64,000 bases of DNA from CAUUGB01 sp963544615 (GCA_963544615.1 CAUUGB010000001.1:1-64000); one strand, 5' to 3'. Shown: positions 16,290 through 25,843, counted from the first letter of the stretch. Notes: a model not told the origin generated them from the letters alone. Made by a program: numbers and translations.

Positions 16290-17699
16290 ATGGCAAAAAA
16301 ACAACCTAATTTACTCCGTCAATATTTATGGATTTTATTGCTAACCGTGGGGTGTTTTTTGCTGGCTTTACCCAGCCGTTTTACTCTTTGGGGAGTAAAT
16401 TTTGACAAAAGCCGTCTCCACTTAAAAGTTGGGGAAAAAGATTGGCATTTGGCAGTGCCACTACAATTGGGTTTAGATTTAGCTGGGGGCGTGCAATTAA
16501 CTCTCAAAGCAGATATGTCACGCATTGCGCCAGCAGACCGCTTAGCTGCTTTAGAGTCGGCAGTGGAGGTAGTGCGCTCGCGGGTAGACGCTTATGGTTT
16601 GGCAAGCCCTAATATTCAAACTGCCGTTTATGGCGATGATTATCGGGTGCTAGTGGAGCTGCCAGGATTAAGCGATGTTTCCCAAGCATTATCTTTAATT
16701 GGCACCACTGCCCGCATGGATTTTCGTCTGCAAAATGCTTCTGCTGCTGCCGCTTTAGCAGCTAGTCCGCCAGCGAGTGGGGCTGCTGAGCGCTTACAAT
16801 ATTACTTGGATTTTTTGGGTTCTTTTACTCCCACCCCTTTACAGGGCGCCATGCTCAAGCGCGCTACCGCCGGCTTTGACCCCCAAACCCATCAGTCGAT
16901 TATTTCTTTAGAATTTACTCCAGAGGGCAAAGAAATTTTTGCGCAATTAACCAAAGAGCATACGGGAGAAGTGATGGGGATTTTTATTGATGGCGTGCCC
17001 GTGACCGCGCCCACCATTAATACTCCCATTGTTGATGGTCATGCCATGATCACCGGTAATTTTAGTGTGGCAGAAACTAAACGTTTAGCGGTGCAACTTA
17101 ATTCTGGAGCCCTACCCGTTCCTTTAGAAGTGCTCTCTCAATCGCAAGTGGGAGCCAGTTTGGGTGATGACTCCATTCGCCAATCAGTTTTTGCTGGCTT
17201 GGTTGGTTTGGGTTTGGTGGGTCTTTTTATGGTGCTTAATTATGGACGAGCGGGACTGCTGGCAACAGCGGGCTTGCTGATTTATGCTGCCATTATTATT
17301 GCTGTTTACAAGCTCTTTCGCGTTACCCTCACTTTGCCTGCTATTGCCGCTTTAATGATTTCAATTGGGATGGCAGTGGATGCTAATATTTTAATTTTTT
17401 CGCGACTGAAAGAAGAGCTGGCTTTAGGTAAAGCTTGGCAGTTAGCTAGAGAAGCGAGCTTTGGTCGAGCATGGGAGAGTATTCGTGACGCTAATGTGAT
17501 TACGATGATGACCGCTTTAATTTTAATTAACCCGGGAGATTTTTCTTTTTTAAATACTTCTGGTACTATCAGAGGTTTTGGGATTACTTTGCTTTTGGGG
17601 GTAGGAGTGGGACTTTTTACCAGTGTGGTGGTGACGCGAACTTTAATGAGATTGTTTTTACAGGCACCCGCCACCCCTAAATTGGAGACCAAGCGATGA
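16290..17699 (+). CDS. secD: Protein translocase subunit SecD
   Basis: SecD with SecF uses the proton motive force to pull secreted proteins out of the Sec channel. The product (about 469 residues) has an N-terminal transmembrane helix, the D1 motif LGLDLAGGVQLTL, the P1 domain, and five C-terminal helices with the GMAVDANILIF signature. I start at the ATG at 16290, which lies 11 bases after an extended TGATATACT -10 (16270-16278). The frame opens earlier only at a TTG. Its TGA overlaps the secF ATG (ATGA). Confidence 0.95.
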   Translation: MAKKQPNLLRQYLWILLLTVGCFLLALPSRFTLWGVNFDKSRLHLKVGEKDWHLAVPLQLGLDLAGGVQLTLKADMSRIAPADRLAALESAVEVVRSRVDAYGLASPNIQTAVYGDDYRVLVELPGLSDVSQALSLIGTTARMDFRLQNASAAAALAASPPASGAAERLQYYLDFLGSFTPTPLQGAMLKRATAGFDPQTHQSIISLEFTPEGKEIFAQLTKEHTGEVMGIFIDGVPVTAPTINTPIVDGHAMITGNFSVAETKRLAVQLNSGALPVPLEVLSQSQVGASLGDDSIRQSVFAGLVGLGLVGLFMVLNYGRAGLLATAGLLIYAAIIIAVYKLFRVTLTLPAIAALMISIGMAVDANILIFSRLKEELALGKAWQLAREASFGRAWESIRDANVITMMTALILINPGDFSFLNTSGTIRGFGITLLLGVGVGLFTSVVVTRTLMRLFLQAPATPKLETKR

Positions 17700-18625
17700 A
17701 ATTTTATCGTCACTACTGGATTTATTTTTTGTTTTCGGCGGTCTTTCTTTTGCCAGGATTGGTGGCTTTAGGATATTTTCGTTTGCGCCCGGGAATTGAT
17801 TTTACTGGGGGGTCACTCCTAACTATTGCTGCCCTGCCGGCAGCCAGTAATAGTGCCCAGTTATCATCACCTCCAGTTTTAAGTGAAACACTGGTACGGG
17901 AGAGTTTGGGTAGTGAGGTTTATTTATCCAGTGTGCAGCAAAATAGTCGCGGCGAGTTGATTTTGCGTTTGCCGCCTATTAGCGATGAGCAAAGGCAGGC
18001 AATTTTAGCTTCGGTAAGTGCCCAATTGCCGGTGGAACAAGTTAGTTTTGCGGCCGTGGGAGCGATGATGGGTAAAGAATTAATTAGTAAAACCTTAATC
18101 GCTTTACTGGTGGCTTCCATATTATTAATTATTTACTTAAGGCTGCGTTTCCAAGAAATTTCTTTTGGAGTAGCAGCTTTTACTGGCGTAGTGCACGATG
18201 TGCTAATTATTTGTGGCATTTTTAGTATTTTGGGGGCGTGGTTAGGAGTGGAGGTGGACGTGCTTTTTGTCACGGCTCTTTTAACCACTATTTCTTTTTC
18301 GGTGCACGATACGGTGGTGATTTACGATCGCATTAGAGAATTAAAAAAGAAATTTCCCACTGCTAATTTAAGGCAGTTAGCAGAAGCTGCCGTCACTGCC
18401 ACCATTTCGCGCTCTTTTAATAATTCACTCACGGTAGTTTTTATGTTGGCTGCTTTGCTGCTGTTGGGTGGAGCAAGTTTGCATTATTTTGCCCTTGCTT
18501 TGCTTTTGGGCGTGATTTTTGGCACCTATTCTTCGCCTTTTCATTCGGTGCCCATGATTTTATTTTTAGCTGATTGCAAGGCGTATTATCATCAAAAACG
18601 TTTGGCGAGGAAAAAATTATCATGA
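17696..18625 (+). CDS. secF: Protein translocase subunit SecF
   Basis: The 309-residue partner of SecD has an N-terminal helix, the PGIDFTGGSLL motif, a short P4-like domain and five C-terminal helices with SVHDTVVIYDRIRE, the conserved SecF signature. Translationally coupled to secD through a 4-base overlap, and in turn overlaps the next small gene by 4 bases. The SecDF pair fits the many secreted proteins of this window. Confidence 0.95.
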   Translation: MKFYRHYWIYFLFSAVFLLPGLVALGYFRLRPGIDFTGGSLLTIAALPAASNSAQLSSPPVLSETLVRESLGSEVYLSSVQQNSRGELILRLPPISDEQRQAILASVSAQLPVEQVSFAAVGAMMGKELISKTLIALLVASILLIIYLRLRFQEISFGVAAFTGVVHDVLIICGIFSILGAWLGVEVDVLFVTALLTTISFSVHDTVVIYDRIRELKKKFPTANLRQLAEAAVTATISRSFNNSLTVVFMLAALLLLGGASLHYFALALLLGVIFGTYSSPFHSVPMILFLADCKAYYHQKRLARKKLS

Positions 18626-18852
18626 CTACTCCTTTAAGTAACCGTGAGCGTTTAATTTTACCATTGGCTAACACTGTGGCTGTTTTGGTGGTTTTGCTTT
18701 ATTTATATTTAATTTCTTCGGCGGCACCTTTTTGGCAAACTGCGCCGTCATTACCACTGGAGCCCAATTTGCTTGCTAGTGAGAGCGCTACTTTAAGCTC
18801 CTCAGGTTCTTCTCACACTTTGCCAGCTTTAGATAACAGTTCCCAGCAATAA
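18622..18852 (+). CDS. Small single-pass membrane protein coupled to secF
   Basis: An unrecognised 76-residue protein with one hydrophobic helix (about 12-34) and a Ser/Leu-rich outer tail. The start at the ATG at 18622 is chosen because it overlaps the secF TGA (ATGA), so it is the third cistron of a coupled secD-secF unit. The listed frame begins earlier inside secF but with no ribosome site. It may be an accessory of the SecDF complex, which is inference from coupling alone. Confidence 0.6.
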   Translation: MTTPLSNRERLILPLANTVAVLVVLLYLYLISSAAPFWQTAPSLPLEPNLLASESATLSSSGSSHTLPALDNSSQQ

Positions 18853-18922
18853 AGTTTTTGGCAGATTTTAGGTACCATGAGCGGCAGGAGTAGCTGTACT
18901 TCTTGATGACGCCACTCCTTTT

Positions 18923-18960
18923 TGCCACTAGTTTTTGGTGGCAGCCACTTGGAGTTTTTT
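18923..18960 (+). terminator. Possible terminator after secDF
   Basis: TGCCAC (18923-18928) pairs with GTGGCA (18938-18943). A T6 run follows only after 11 further bases, so this is a weak candidate. An AGGAGT/ACTCCT pair with a long loop lies just before it. Confidence 0.3.
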
Positions 18961-19033
18961 ATCAGTTTAAGAGGGTAATAATTTGGTGCAGATAAGTTTT
19001 TATATCACATTCATACTTTGATGTCTGCTTTAT

Positions 19034-19041
19034 GTTAAAAT
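19034..19041 (+). promoter_or_regulatory. Extended -10 promoter of ftsK
   Basis: TGTTAAAAT, with the -10 hexamer at 19036-19041, ends 6 bases before the ATG at 19048, implying a leaderless ftsK transcript. Confidence 0.55.
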
Positions 19042-19047
19042 AATCAT

Positions 19048-21237
19048 ATGGCAAAAAGAAGACGCTCGCGTCATCAACAGTCTTTTAATAATGCAGTTTG
19101 GGCTTCGGTGGGGGGAGTGTTTTTTTTGGTGACGGCTATTTTAATTATGGCTTCTTTTTCTCGTCAGGGAGTTTTTTTACTGTGGGTAAATAATTTATTA
19201 ACTCTTAACTTTGGCACTGGGGCACTGGTGCTGCCTTTTTTGTGTTTGCAACTGGCTCTAATTTGTTTTCAAAGCCGCTGGATTTGGTCGCGCCCGGCTA
19301 TGTTGGTGGGAGGAGGACTTTTTTTTGTGGGTGTTACTGGTATTACCCGTGGTGGGGGGATTGGCTCAAGTGCCTTTACTCTTTTATCGGCAATGCTCAC
19401 TGTACCTGGAGCGTGGTTGCTTTTTTTGGGGGTGATTGTGGCAGGCATGTTGATTTTATGGCAAGTATCTTTTAAAGATATGCTCGCTTGGTGGCACCAA
19501 TTTACTACTGAGCGGCGCGTGCAGCAAGAAATGGCTAATTTTACCAAAGAGGATGAAGTAGCTTTTGTGCGTCAAGAATTAACCCCCGTGGATGAATCAT
19601 CAGGTGAAACTAACCATGATAATGGTAATGACACTACCGACTATCAGCAAGTAGCTGAGTCTCCTGCTGTCGATGAGTCCGCGGCTCAAGAGGTTGCTTC
19701 TCCACCGAGTAACCAATTTGTCAAAATTGATTTACTTGATGAAGAGGTGATGAAAAAACCCGCTGCTAGTCCTACTCCCGAAGTGCCAGCTGATGGTAAA
19801 CCCCCGTGGCAGTACCCCACTTTAAGTTTACTAGACGCAGTGGATGGTGGTGAAGCTGACCGAGGTGATATTAATGCCAATGCCCAAATTATTGAAAACA
19901 CTCTTGATTCTTTTGGCATTCGTGCCCGGGTGGTAGAAATTAATCGCGGTCCTTCGGTTACTCAATATGCGCTAGAGATTGCCATGGGTACCAAGTTATC
20001 TAAAATTACTGCTTTAGCTGGCGATTTAGCTCTGGCTTTAGCTGCGCCCACGGGACAAATTAGAATTGAAGCCCCCATTGCTGGCAAATCTTTGGTAGGT
20101 GTAGAAGTGCCCAATCGTCGGGCGGCTTATGTCACTTTGCGCAAGATGCTGGGTAATAATCAACTCAAAGATCATCCTTCTAAATTAGCAGTGGCCTTAG
20201 GTATTGATGTTAACGGTAAACAGATTGTGGGTGATATTGCCAAAATGCCCCACATTTTAATTGCTGGTGCCACTGGTTCGGGTAAATCGGTGGGGATTAA
20301 TAGTTTTTTATGTTCGCTGTTATTTCGTTGTTCTCCAGAGGAATTGCGCTTAATTTTAGTTGATCCCAAAAGAGTGGAACTTACCATGTATCAAGATATT
20401 CCTCATTTGCTGACTCCGGTGATTGTGGATGCCGGCAAGGTGGTAGCAGCCCTTAAATGGGCGTGTAGTGAAATGGACAGACGCTATAAAGTGTTAGCTC
20501 AACATCGAGTACGGAATTTAGCGGCTTACAATGCCCAAGCGGGAGTGGCCAAATTGCCCCAAATTGTGGTGGTGATTGATGAGTTTGCCGATGTGATGAT
20601 GTTCTCACCCAGTGATACCGAAGAAGCGGTCACACGGATTGCACAAATGGCGCGGGCAGTGGGAATTCATTTAATTTTAGCTACCCAACGCCCCTCAGTA
20701 AATGTGATTACTGGTTTAATTAAAGCCAATGTGCCTACCCGGATTGCTTTTAATGTGGCTTCAGCTATGGATTCGCGGGTGATTTTAGATACCACTGGAG
20801 CAGAGAAATTACTCGGTAATGGCGATATGCTCTATGTTCCCCCTGATCAAGCCAAACCAATTAGAATTCAGGGTACTTTTGTCTCCGATGCTGATGCTAA
20901 TAAATTAACCGATTTTCTCAAATCACAGCAGTGGGGAACAGATTATGTTGAAGAAGTGGTTTCCCAGTTTCGCACCACCGGTGGCAAACACGCGGCTGTT
21001 GATGAAGCTAGTACCAAACGTGATGAGCGTTTTATGGAAGCAGCCCAATTGCTCACGCAGTATGACCAAGCTTCTTCTTCGATGTTGCAGCGGCGGATGA
21101 ATTTAGGTTATGCGCGGGCAGCACGACTTTTAGATCAATTGCACGAAGCTGGTTTTGTGGGGCCGGCACGAGGGAGTAAACCACGAGAAATCAATACTAC
21201 TGCCTTAAATAATTTTCTCGCTGCGCCCAACTCTTAA
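19048..21237 (+). CDS. ftsK: DNA translocase FtsK/SpoIIIE
   Basis: FtsK pumps chromosomal DNA through the closing division septum. The 729-residue protein has four N-terminal transmembrane helices (about 18-155), an acidic Ser/Pro linker (about 180-245), the alpha/beta motor with Walker A GATGSGKS (about residue 408) and Walker B VVVIDEF (about 508), and a C-terminal gamma winged helix that reads DNA polarity sequences (about 660-729). All parts are intact, and the length is usual for SpoIIIE-type proteins. The start follows a -10 box by 6 bases. Confidence 0.96.
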   Translation: MAKRRRSRHQQSFNNAVWASVGGVFFLVTAILIMASFSRQGVFLLWVNNLLTLNFGTGALVLPFLCLQLALICFQSRWIWSRPAMLVGGGLFFVGVTGITRGGGIGSSAFTLLSAMLTVPGAWLLFLGVIVAGMLILWQVSFKDMLAWWHQFTTERRVQQEMANFTKEDEVAFVRQELTPVDESSGETNHDNGNDTTDYQQVAESPAVDESAAQEVASPPSNQFVKIDLLDEEVMKKPAASPTPEVPADGKPPWQYPTLSLLDAVDGGEADRGDINANAQIIENTLDSFGIRARVVEINRGPSVTQYALEIAMGTKLSKITALAGDLALALAAPTGQIRIEAPIAGKSLVGVEVPNRRAAYVTLRKMLGNNQLKDHPSKLAVALGIDVNGKQIVGDIAKMPHILIAGATGSGKSVGINSFLCSLLFRCSPEELRLILVDPKRVELTMYQDIPHLLTPVIVDAGKVVAALKWACSEMDRRYKVLAQHRVRNLAAYNAQAGVAKLPQIVVVIDEFADVMMFSPSDTEEAVTRIAQMARAVGIHLILATQRPSVNVITGLIKANVPTRIAFNVASAMDSRVILDTTGAEKLLGNGDMLYVPPDQAKPIRIQGTFVSDADANKLTDFLKSQQWGTDYVEEVVSQFRTTGGKHAAVDEASTKRDERFMEAAQLLTQYDQASSSMLQRRMNLGYARAARLLDQLHEAGFVGPARGSKPREINTTALNNFLAAPNS

Positions 21238-21281
21238 AAGGCAATGATATAATCGGTTAAGTTTAATTAGAAAGGGTCGCG

Positions 21282-21569
21282 ATGACTCAAGTTTCAATTC
21301 AGACAACGGGCTTTGAACTCACCCAGGCTCTCAGTAATACTTGTCAGCAAGCAGCTGCTAAATTGGCACTCAGTGAGGCACAGGGAGAAAAGTTGGAGAT
21401 TTTTTTGTCTTTAGAAGGTAAGGGTGATGCTAAACAAACTAGTGCTAAAATTAAAATTACCACTCCAGAGCAAGAAATTTTTGTCGTCGAAAAAGGTAAT
21501 GATTTGTATCAAGCCATTCGCGAGGGGTGTAAAAAGGCTCGCCAGCAATATCATGAAAGGCAAAAATAA
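21282..21569 (+). CDS. hpf: Ribosome hibernation promoting factor, short form
   Basis: The 95-residue protein fits HPF/RaiA (S30AE) proteins: beta-alpha-beta-beta-beta-alpha order, the opening FELTQALSNTCQQAAAKL and the closing DLYQAIREGCKKARQQ helix. It binds the 30S decoding site and silences ribosomes in slow growth. Only the N-terminal domain is present, with no long-form C-terminal dimerisation domain. An AAAGGG ribosome site sits ahead of the ATG. It overlaps comF by 17 bp. Confidence 0.85.
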   Translation: MTQVSIQTTGFELTQALSNTCQQAAAKLALSEAQGEKLEIFLSLEGKGDAKQTSAKIKITTPEQEIFVVEKGNDLYQAIREGCKKARQQYHERQK

Positions 21570-22218
21570 TTTTTATCGTGTGGCGGCAGATTGTCTTTGT
21601 CCTAGTTTTTGTCTGCGCTGTGGTGGCTTTGGAGCCACTTTGTGTGCTGCCTGTCAACAACATTTGCCTTTTTTGCCCCAGAGTGATTTAAGTAGCGCCC
21701 TGTACTCTAGTTGGCAGCAGCACTCCCAACATTGGTGGGTGGACAGCACTCAAGCGCTTTTTTACTACCACAGTTTAATTGCCCGCTTGATGAAGCGCTG
21801 GAAATATCAGGGGGAGCGCGATTGTGCCCGAGTTTTTGCTTTTTATTTGTGGCAGTATTTGTGGTTGCCAGCGGTTGATGTGGTTACCTTTACGCCCATG
21901 CATTGGCGCCGCCAAAGGGAACGAGGCTACAATCAAGCCGAAGATTTAGCTCACTTTTTAGCTAACTATTTGCAAGTGCCCTGTGTTGCCTTGCTACAAA
22001 AATTCACTCCCACCCCACATCAAGCAGCCTTGGGACGTCAAGAGCGGATGCGCTTAATGCACCAAAAGCTTAAAGTAATTGGCAACTGTGCTCGCCAGCG
22101 CGTTTTGTTATTAGATGATGTAATTACTACTGGGGCTACCATTAACCAAGCTGCCCGTAGTCTTAAATTAGCTGGAGCCCGGCAAGTAGCAGCATTGGCG
22201 GTGGCTTATCGTGAATAA
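21553..22218 (+). CDS. comF: ComF-family phosphoribosyltransferase-like protein
   Basis: ComF proteins take part in DNA uptake for natural transformation. About 221 residues: an N-terminal Cys4 zinc-finger (CLRC ... CAAC, about 20-38), then a phosphoribosyltransferase-like domain with the PRPP-binding loop LLLDDVITTGAT (about 185). The start at the ATG at 21553 lies within the end of hpf; the open frame upstream of it is a shadow of hpf. With the type IV pilus genes this supports a competence role, as inferred for many CPR bacteria. Confidence 0.9.
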   Translation: MKGKNNFYRVAADCLCPSFCLRCGGFGATLCAACQQHLPFLPQSDLSSALYSSWQQHSQHWWVDSTQALFYYHSLIARLMKRWKYQGERDCARVFAFYLWQYLWLPAVDVVTFTPMHWRRQRERGYNQAEDLAHFLANYLQVPCVALLQKFTPTPHQAALGRQERMRLMHQKLKVIGNCARQRVLLLDDVITTGATINQAARSLKLAGARQVAALAVAYRE

Positions 22219-22220
22219 TT

Positions 22221-24017
22221 ATGAGTGATGTGGGCGAGATTAAAGACAGATTGGCTCTTTCCCTAGTGGTAGGAGAAGTGGTTAAACTTACTCCTGCCGG
22301 TTCCTATTTGCGTGGGCTTTGTCCTTTTCATCACGAAAAAAGCCCTAGTTTTTTTGTTAATGACACCATGGGGTATTACAAATGTTTTGGTTGTGGGGAG
22401 CATGGAGATATTTTCAGTTTCGTGCAAAAATATGAGCACCTAACTTTTCGGGAAGCTTTAGAATATTTGGCCAAGAAAGCGGGGATAACTTTAAGCAGCA
22501 AAAATTATGACCCGCAAGAAAAACTGCGCCGTGAAGTATTGGCAGCCTTGCAAGAAGCAGCGGAATTTTATCGTGAGTATTTAGCTACTCCCGCTGGTGC
22601 TCCATTTAGAAAATATTTAACCAAGCGTCACCTTCCTTTGCGGACGCAAAAACTCTTTGGTTTGGGAGCCATTGGCAGTGGCTGGCATGATTTGGTGGAT
22701 TATTTGCGCGCTAAAGGTTATCGTCATGAGGTGATGTTAGCCAGCGGTTTGGCAGGCGAGAGTAAAACAGGTCGCCTGTTTGATCGTTTTCGCTCGCGGC
22801 TGATGTTTCCACTCAAAAACCATCGCGCTCAAGTGGTGGGTTTTTCGGGACGACTGCTGGAGGAAAATCCCCATGAAGGCAAATATATTAATACCCAAGA
22901 GACCATGGTTTATCACAAAGGCAGCATGCTCTACGGGCTTTCAGAGCTAGCCCGGGAAATTAAAAAAGCTCCTTTTCTTTTAGTTGTAGAAGGTGAGTTT
23001 GATGTGCTCTCGAGTTTAACTGCTAATGTAGCTAATGTGGTGGCGATTAAAGGGAGTGCTTTAACTAGCGAGCAAGCTAAGCTGGCGAGTCGTTATACGC
23101 AAAAAATTGTTTTGGCTTTGGACGCCGATGCTGCCGGCATTAAAGCAACCAAAAAAGCTATTGAAGTACTGCGCCCGCAAGGAGTGGAGATTGAAGTGTT
23201 GCCTTTGCCAGTGGGCAGCGACCCCGATAATTTAGCCAGCAGTAACCCCGCAGCTTGGCGTGAGTTACTGAAAAAAACCATTAATGTTTATGAGTTTTTT
23301 TTGCAAACTACCATTAGCCAACATGATTTAAGTAAAATTAGTGAACAAAAAAAGGTGGTGCAGGAGTGTGCTGGTTTTTTTAAGCTAATTGACAATCGCT
23401 TAGAATATGAATTTTTTTTGAAAAAACTCTCTGGCTTACTTAAACAGGATCCCGAGATTATTCGTCAAGATTTACTCAGTTGGGGCAAGCTCTCGCCAGC
23501 TGCTTCTAGCAGTGCTACTCAAGTGAAACCCAAAGTAGGGCGCAAATTAAGCAAGTTGCAACGGCTTGAGGCTTATGTGTGGTTTTTGTTTTTGCACTGC
23601 CTGCAACAAGAAACTTTAATTCAAACAGCCAGCTGGTATATAGAAAACACTAAGTGGTCCAATGATTTTTTGCAACACTTGGCTACTTTTTATCACCAGT
23701 ATTATCAAAAACATCCCCAGCCTAGTTTGAGTTCTTGGCAAAAAACTCTCCCTGGTGATTATCAAGAAAAAATTGCCCTTTTATTACTTCATCCCTCTTT
23801 TGTGAAAATTTTTGCTAAAGCTAATTTGGCGACTGAGTGGCAAACGCAAAGTCAACTCCACGAGCGCTTGAGCAAACAAAAACAGGTGAGCGAATTATCT
23901 GCGCAACTGCAAGAGTTAGAAAAAATTGCTGACCCCACTTTAGAGCAAGAGCAAACCAAACAGCAAATTTTGCAGCAAATTCTAGACTTGCAAAAATCTC
24001 GCTGTGATTATAAATAA
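22221..24017 (+). CDS. dnaG: DNA primase DnaG
   Basis: DnaG makes RNA primers for replication. The 598-residue protein has the CHC2 zinc-binding domain (CPFHHEKSPSF ... YYKCFGCGEHGD, about 33-70), the catalytic core, and a TOPRIM domain (VVEGEFDVLSS, ALDADAAG at about 255-305). A C-terminal helical region ends in Gln-rich coiled coil and probably binds the helicase. It starts 2 bp after comF. The 3' end overlaps the convergent UbiA-type gene by 10 bp. Confidence 0.96.
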   Translation: MSDVGEIKDRLALSLVVGEVVKLTPAGSYLRGLCPFHHEKSPSFFVNDTMGYYKCFGCGEHGDIFSFVQKYEHLTFREALEYLAKKAGITLSSKNYDPQEKLRREVLAALQEAAEFYREYLATPAGAPFRKYLTKRHLPLRTQKLFGLGAIGSGWHDLVDYLRAKGYRHEVMLASGLAGESKTGRLFDRFRSRLMFPLKNHRAQVVGFSGRLLEENPHEGKYINTQETMVYHKGSMLYGLSELAREIKKAPFLLVVEGEFDVLSSLTANVANVVAIKGSALTSEQAKLASRYTQKIVLALDADAAGIKATKKAIEVLRPQGVEIEVLPLPVGSDPDNLASSNPAAWRELLKKTINVYEFFLQTTISQHDLSKISEQKKVVQECAGFFKLIDNRLEYEFFLKKLSGLLKQDPEIIRQDLLSWGKLSPAASSSATQVKPKVGRKLSKLQRLEAYVWFLFLHCLQQETLIQTASWYIENTKWSNDFLQHLATFYHQYYQKHPQPSLSSWQKTLPGDYQEKIALLLLHPSFVKIFAKANLATEWQTQSQLHERLSKQKQVSELSAQLQELEKIADPTLEQEQTKQQILQQILDLQKSRCDYK

Positions 24018-25030
24018 ATTGGTTTAGAGAGTACTTGTAGCCACGGGTAAGCTTGAGCGGCATCATTTAGGGCTGGAATACCGTAGATAATGGCTAAAAC
24101 AGCCAGGACAAAAACCAACATAATGTGGCGCAAAAAACTATCTTCCAGCAGCACTCTGGCAGGAGATTCACCTTGATTATGCTCATAGATTAATTGTAAG
24201 TAGCGCATCACCCCTAAAATAGCTAGGGGAATGGTAAACATTAAAAGCTTTTCAGGGCGAATAATTTGGGGTAAATTGTGATAAAGCAGGGAGAGATTTT
24301 GGTCGGGGTGGGTATATTGATACTGAAAGGTAAAAAAGGCGTAAGACATCCAAGTGCTAGTGGCAAAAATACTGGTGTATTGGTCTAAAAGTCGCTGACT
24401 GTAATGGCGCAGGGTGGAGCGGGTTTTACCTAAATTGACGCTAAGATCGGCAATCAGGGTACGCTCACTTTGTCTTTTGCCCACCGCAATAAATAAAGCT
24501 GCCGAAATTACAGTGAGCAAAAACCAAGAGTTAAGCCGCAAATAGCACACGGTGGCACCAGCATAAACTCTAATAATAAAAGCCGAAGCAATGGTGAAGA
24601 CATCAATAATGGGGATATGTTTGAGTTTGCTGGTGTAGCTGATTTGTAAAATGACGTAGCAGGCAATCAGCACTTTAAAGAAGTAGCCTAAGGGCAAGCT
24701 TAAAATAGCCACTAAAATAATTCCCACCACACTAATGGTTAATGCTAGTTTGACACTTACCTGACCACTGGCAATGGGACGCTTTTTTTTGAAAGGATGA
24801 GCGGCGTCGGCATTTTTATCTACCACATCGTTAAATAAATAAATGCTCGAAGATAACAGACAAAAAATTACAAAGGCGTAAAGCACGCTGACAATGTAAG
24901 GCAAACCATTATGGGGAGAAATAGAAAACAGCAAACCAGAAATCAGTAGTGGGGCGAACAACACCACGTTTTTTAGCCATTGAGCTGGGCGAATTGATTT
25001 AATAATCGCCAGCAGCAGATGAGTTTGCAT
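24008..25030 (-). CDS. UbiA-family prenyl phosphate phosphoribosyltransferase-like protein
   Basis: A membrane prenyltransferase of the UbiA superfamily with nine or so helices. The first Asp-rich motif NDVVDKNADAAHPFKKKRPIA matches the decaprenyl-phosphate phosphoribosyltransferase (Rv3806c-like) subgroup better than quinone or heme prenyltransferases. That enzyme joins PRPP and polyprenyl phosphate. I start at the ATG at 25030 because TGCTATAAT (-10 at 25040-25045, minus strand) ends 9 bases before it. The frame also opens at an ATG at 25081, upstream of that promoter. Substrate call is by motif similarity only. Confidence 0.75.
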   Translation of the reverse strand: MQTHLLLAIIKSIRPAQWLKNVVLFAPLLISGLLFSISPHNGLPYIVSVLYAFVIFCLLSSSIYLFNDVVDKNADAAHPFKKKRPIASGQVSVKLALTISVVGIILVAILSLPLGYFFKVLIACYVILQISYTSKLKHIPIIDVFTIASAFIIRVYAGATVCYLRLNSWFLLTVISAALFIAVGKRQSERTLIADLSVNLGKTRSTLRHYSQRLLDQYTSIFATSTWMSYAFFTFQYQYTHPDQNLSLLYHNLPQIIRPEKLLMFTIPLAILGVMRYLQLIYEHNQGESPARVLLEDSFLRHIMLVFVLAVLAIIYGIPALNDAAQAYPWLQVLSKPIYL

Positions 25031-25093
25031 GAGTGGATTATTATAGCATTGTTTCTCACTTGCTTTTTGGCGGGGTGTCATTAAAATAGCCGC

Positions 25094-25843
25094 ATGCAGT
25101 TGCCAGCTAGCGAGGTGAATTACTTTTTACAAAAAATTGCTCGGTGTACTAACCACAGCCCCACTATGCTAGCTTGGGCCAATGAGTTGGTCTCGGAGCT
25201 CACCAGCTTTGCTGGTTTACCTCATTATCGCCAAGTGCGCTTGGGTTTGGCTAACAGCAGTGATCAAGAAAAATTAGCTAAATTAATTAAGCTGGCTTTC
25301 GCTTGGCGCTATGGTGGCGATGGGCAGCAAGTAGCAGAGAAATTTGCCGCTTTAAGTTTTCAGCCTCATTGTCAAACTTTGGTAGCCAAGCTTTATGCTC
25401 CGCATGCTCGCCAAGTGCTACTTTTAGCTACTTGTCGCCTCACGCGAGCACACCAGCTGCATGATTTAGAGTTAGTCACTTATTACCGTTTTAGTGATGG
25501 CAACAGTTGGCAGCGCTATTTGGCTGATAAAGTTGCCTATGAATTAAGTCACTTGGCTTTTCACCCTTTGTTTGAGCTCGGGCGCTACCGCGCGTTGCAA
25601 TTTAAGCTGACCAGAGAATTGCTGCATCTATGTTTGGGGTTAGCCAGTGAGCCTCAAGCTTGGGTGGGTTTAACCGCTAGACATAATGTGGCTAAGTTTT
25701 TAACCAAAGCTTCTTGCCAACTTGCCCCCATTGCTAATTTAACCCTACAACCTCAAGTAGCCAAAAGCACTTTAGCCACACTTTTACCTCGCTATTTAAT
25801 TGATTTTTATGCTTATCAATTGCTATCAGCAGCCAAGCCTTAA
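25094..25843 (+). CDS. Uncharacterised protein, possibly acyltransferase-like
   Basis: The 249-residue soluble protein has no signal peptide. The central stretch YELSHLAFHPLFELGRYRALQFKL (in part) resembles the pattern before the acetyl-CoA loop in GNAT-type or N-acyl amino acid synthase-type enzymes, where a hydrophobic strand ends in xxHP and is followed by a helix. I cannot confirm this. It is divergent from the UbiA-type gene, 63 bp apart, with a TAAAAT 6 bases before the ATG. A histidine kinase gene follows after 105 bp. Confidence 0.5.
   Translation: MQLPASEVNYFLQKIARCTNHSPTMLAWANELVSELTSFAGLPHYRQVRLGLANSSDQEKLAKLIKLAFAWRYGGDGQQVAEKFAALSFQPHCQTLVAKLYAPHARQVLLLATCRLTRAHQLHDLELVTYYRFSDGNSWQRYLADKVAYELSHLAFHPLFELGRYRALQFKLTRELLHLCLGLASEPQAWVGLTARHNVAKFLTKASCQLAPIANLTLQPQVAKSTLATLLPRYLIDFYAYQLLSAAKP

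Noticed and set aside
4758..18625. Possible recoding of TGA (Gly or Trp) as in some CPR lineages
   Set aside because: TGA serves as the true stop in nrdD, secD and secF, each at an ATGA overlap with the next gene, and no long in-frame TGA read-through is seen.
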